From contig JAAAUF010000737.1 of assembly GCA_015499985.1 (NCBI GenBank), forward strand, positions 1 to 21,042: a stretch of DNA of 21,042 bases, written 5' to 3'. Below the pieces are notes generated by a model. It saw only the letters and a program-made list of their open reading frames with translations. It searched no databases and had not been told where the DNA came from. This DNA comes from Haplosporangium gracile. Lineage: Eukaryota > Mortierellomycota > Mortierellomycetes > Mortierellales > Mortierellaceae. Both the position numbers and the translations under genes were made by a program. Below, in pieces: positions 20,279 to 21,042 of this stretch. Each line of letters opens with the position of its first letter. Position 1 is the first letter of the stretch.

Positions 20279-21042
20279 TTAGTCAGAATGAGCATGGGCC
20301 AAGCTGCCGGTGGGGAGACGGACAAAGGTACTAGTCGAATTATACAAACCCGATGCAGCATTGTACCAAGCCAAGAGGGCAGTAATCAAACCCAGTCCAC
20401 CGCCAATCCTGGTAACAATATTTCCAGCAGGCAAGTGCGCCAAGTGAGCCGAGGAGAGGAAGAAGAAGGTGAGAACGAGGATAAAGAACATGGAGGACAT
20501 GGTAATGGTGGAACGGAAGGTTGCGATCCACATGATGAAGGTGAAGATTCCCCAGGCGAGGAGGAAGATTCCGAGGGCGTTGTCGAGGGTGTGGTCGGGG
20601 GCGTTTGCGTAGCCAGCGACGACGCCAAAGCCAGGGATTAAGATCACTGCGTATGCCAGCCAGAACGCGCCATAGGAGCTATTTGTAGGAAAGTAAAGGA
20701 GAGAGGTCGTGGATATGGAGGTTAGTTTACGGAAACACGGAGGTAGGAGAAGGTTTGTATGTTAAAAAAAAAGTCAAGGGGAGAGGAGGAGATGAACAAA
20801 ACGGTTTCCTTTCTTAATTTTCTAACGGTCGACTGTCTCCATGGTCAAAGTACGCGTTTTTCCTTCCCTTCTCCTTTCCAAATATTGACACATAAAAGAA
20901 GAAAGGAAGGACTTACGTGAAGGCGGTGGCTCCAAAGTTGTTGCCGACCTTGAACTCCCACATGCCGGCAAGGATCTGGGCAAGACCTCCGTAGAAAAGT
21001 GCCAGACCGAGGACAACCTGGACGGGTCCGCCTGATGGGACA
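20279..21042 (-). CDS. GPR1/FUN34/YaaH (SatP) family acetate transporter, 5'-truncated
   Basis: These are six-helix plasma-membrane channels or transporters for acetate and other monocarboxylates, in yeast also linked to ammonium export (Ady2/Ato). On the minus strand the exons are 21042-20917 (running off the window) and 20678-20279, split by a 238-nt intron with donor GTAAGT and a CTAAC branch motif; the junction restores AFT-SYGAFW. The visible part is about 174 residues: [20 protein letters not shown] (second helix), [20 protein letters not shown] (a family signature), then helices at [50 protein letters not shown] and [21 protein letters not shown], and a short hydrophilic tail. The N-terminus and first helix lie beyond the window. 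The family call is firm; the substrate is inferred from the family. Confidence 0.93.

Noticed and set aside
20288..20641. 117-residue plus-strand frame opposite the transporter
   Set aside because: It is the reverse complement of conserved transporter helices. The minus strand matches the YaaH/SatP family and the plus strand matches nothing.
1..21042. Mobile elements, CRISPR arrays, tRNA or rRNA genes, or a defence or secondary-metabolite cluster
   Set aside because: I saw no terminal inverted repeats, transposase or reverse-transcriptase motifs, regular spacer arrays or cloverleaf sequences. The genes are ordinary fungal housekeeping and signalling families without shared cluster logic.

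Overview
The window looks like a gene-dense nuclear locus from a filamentous fungus. Nearly every gene is interrupted by short GT-AG introns of about 89-240 nt, most with a visible CTAAC or CTGAC branch-point motif, and the proteins are typical fungal families. The long Gln/Ser/Asn/acidic insertions and fairly balanced base composition would suit an early-diverging lineage such as Mortierellomycota or Mucoromycota. That placement is a guess from style and not a measured result.

Layout. (1) 1-2664, plus strand: 3' part of a group III hybrid histidine kinase (NIK1/OS-1 class), with tandem HAMP units, kinase core and receiver domain. (2) 2989-5668, plus: a type II membrane protein with the layout of the PC-esterase/Pmr5-Cas1p (TBL-like, SGNH) family, in which all three expected catalytic positions appear substituted. 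(3) 5669-6511: non-coding, with an A/G homopolymer tract and a long pyrimidine-rich leader. (4) 6512-16334, plus: ten exons that join in phase into one predicted 2,949-residue protein. It has four N-terminal membrane segments, a very long acidic and low-complexity middle, and a C-terminal IML2/TTC39 module. Whether this is one fused gene or two abutting genes is the main open question here. (5) 16535-20016, plus: a complete RNA cytidine acetyltransferase (KRE33/NAT10). (6) 20279-21042, minus: the 3' part of a GPR1/FUN34/YaaH (SatP) acetate-transporter-family gene, converging on KRE33.

The genes do not form an obvious pathway. They cover osmosensing and stress signalling, a secretory-pathway membrane protein, a TPR protein of a family linked to inclusion clearance and lipid biology, rRNA/tRNA acetylation, and carboxylate transport. 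I saw no mobile element, CRISPR array, tRNA or rRNA. The points most worth following are the apparent pseudoenzyme at 2989-5668 and the membrane-protein/IML2 readthrough.
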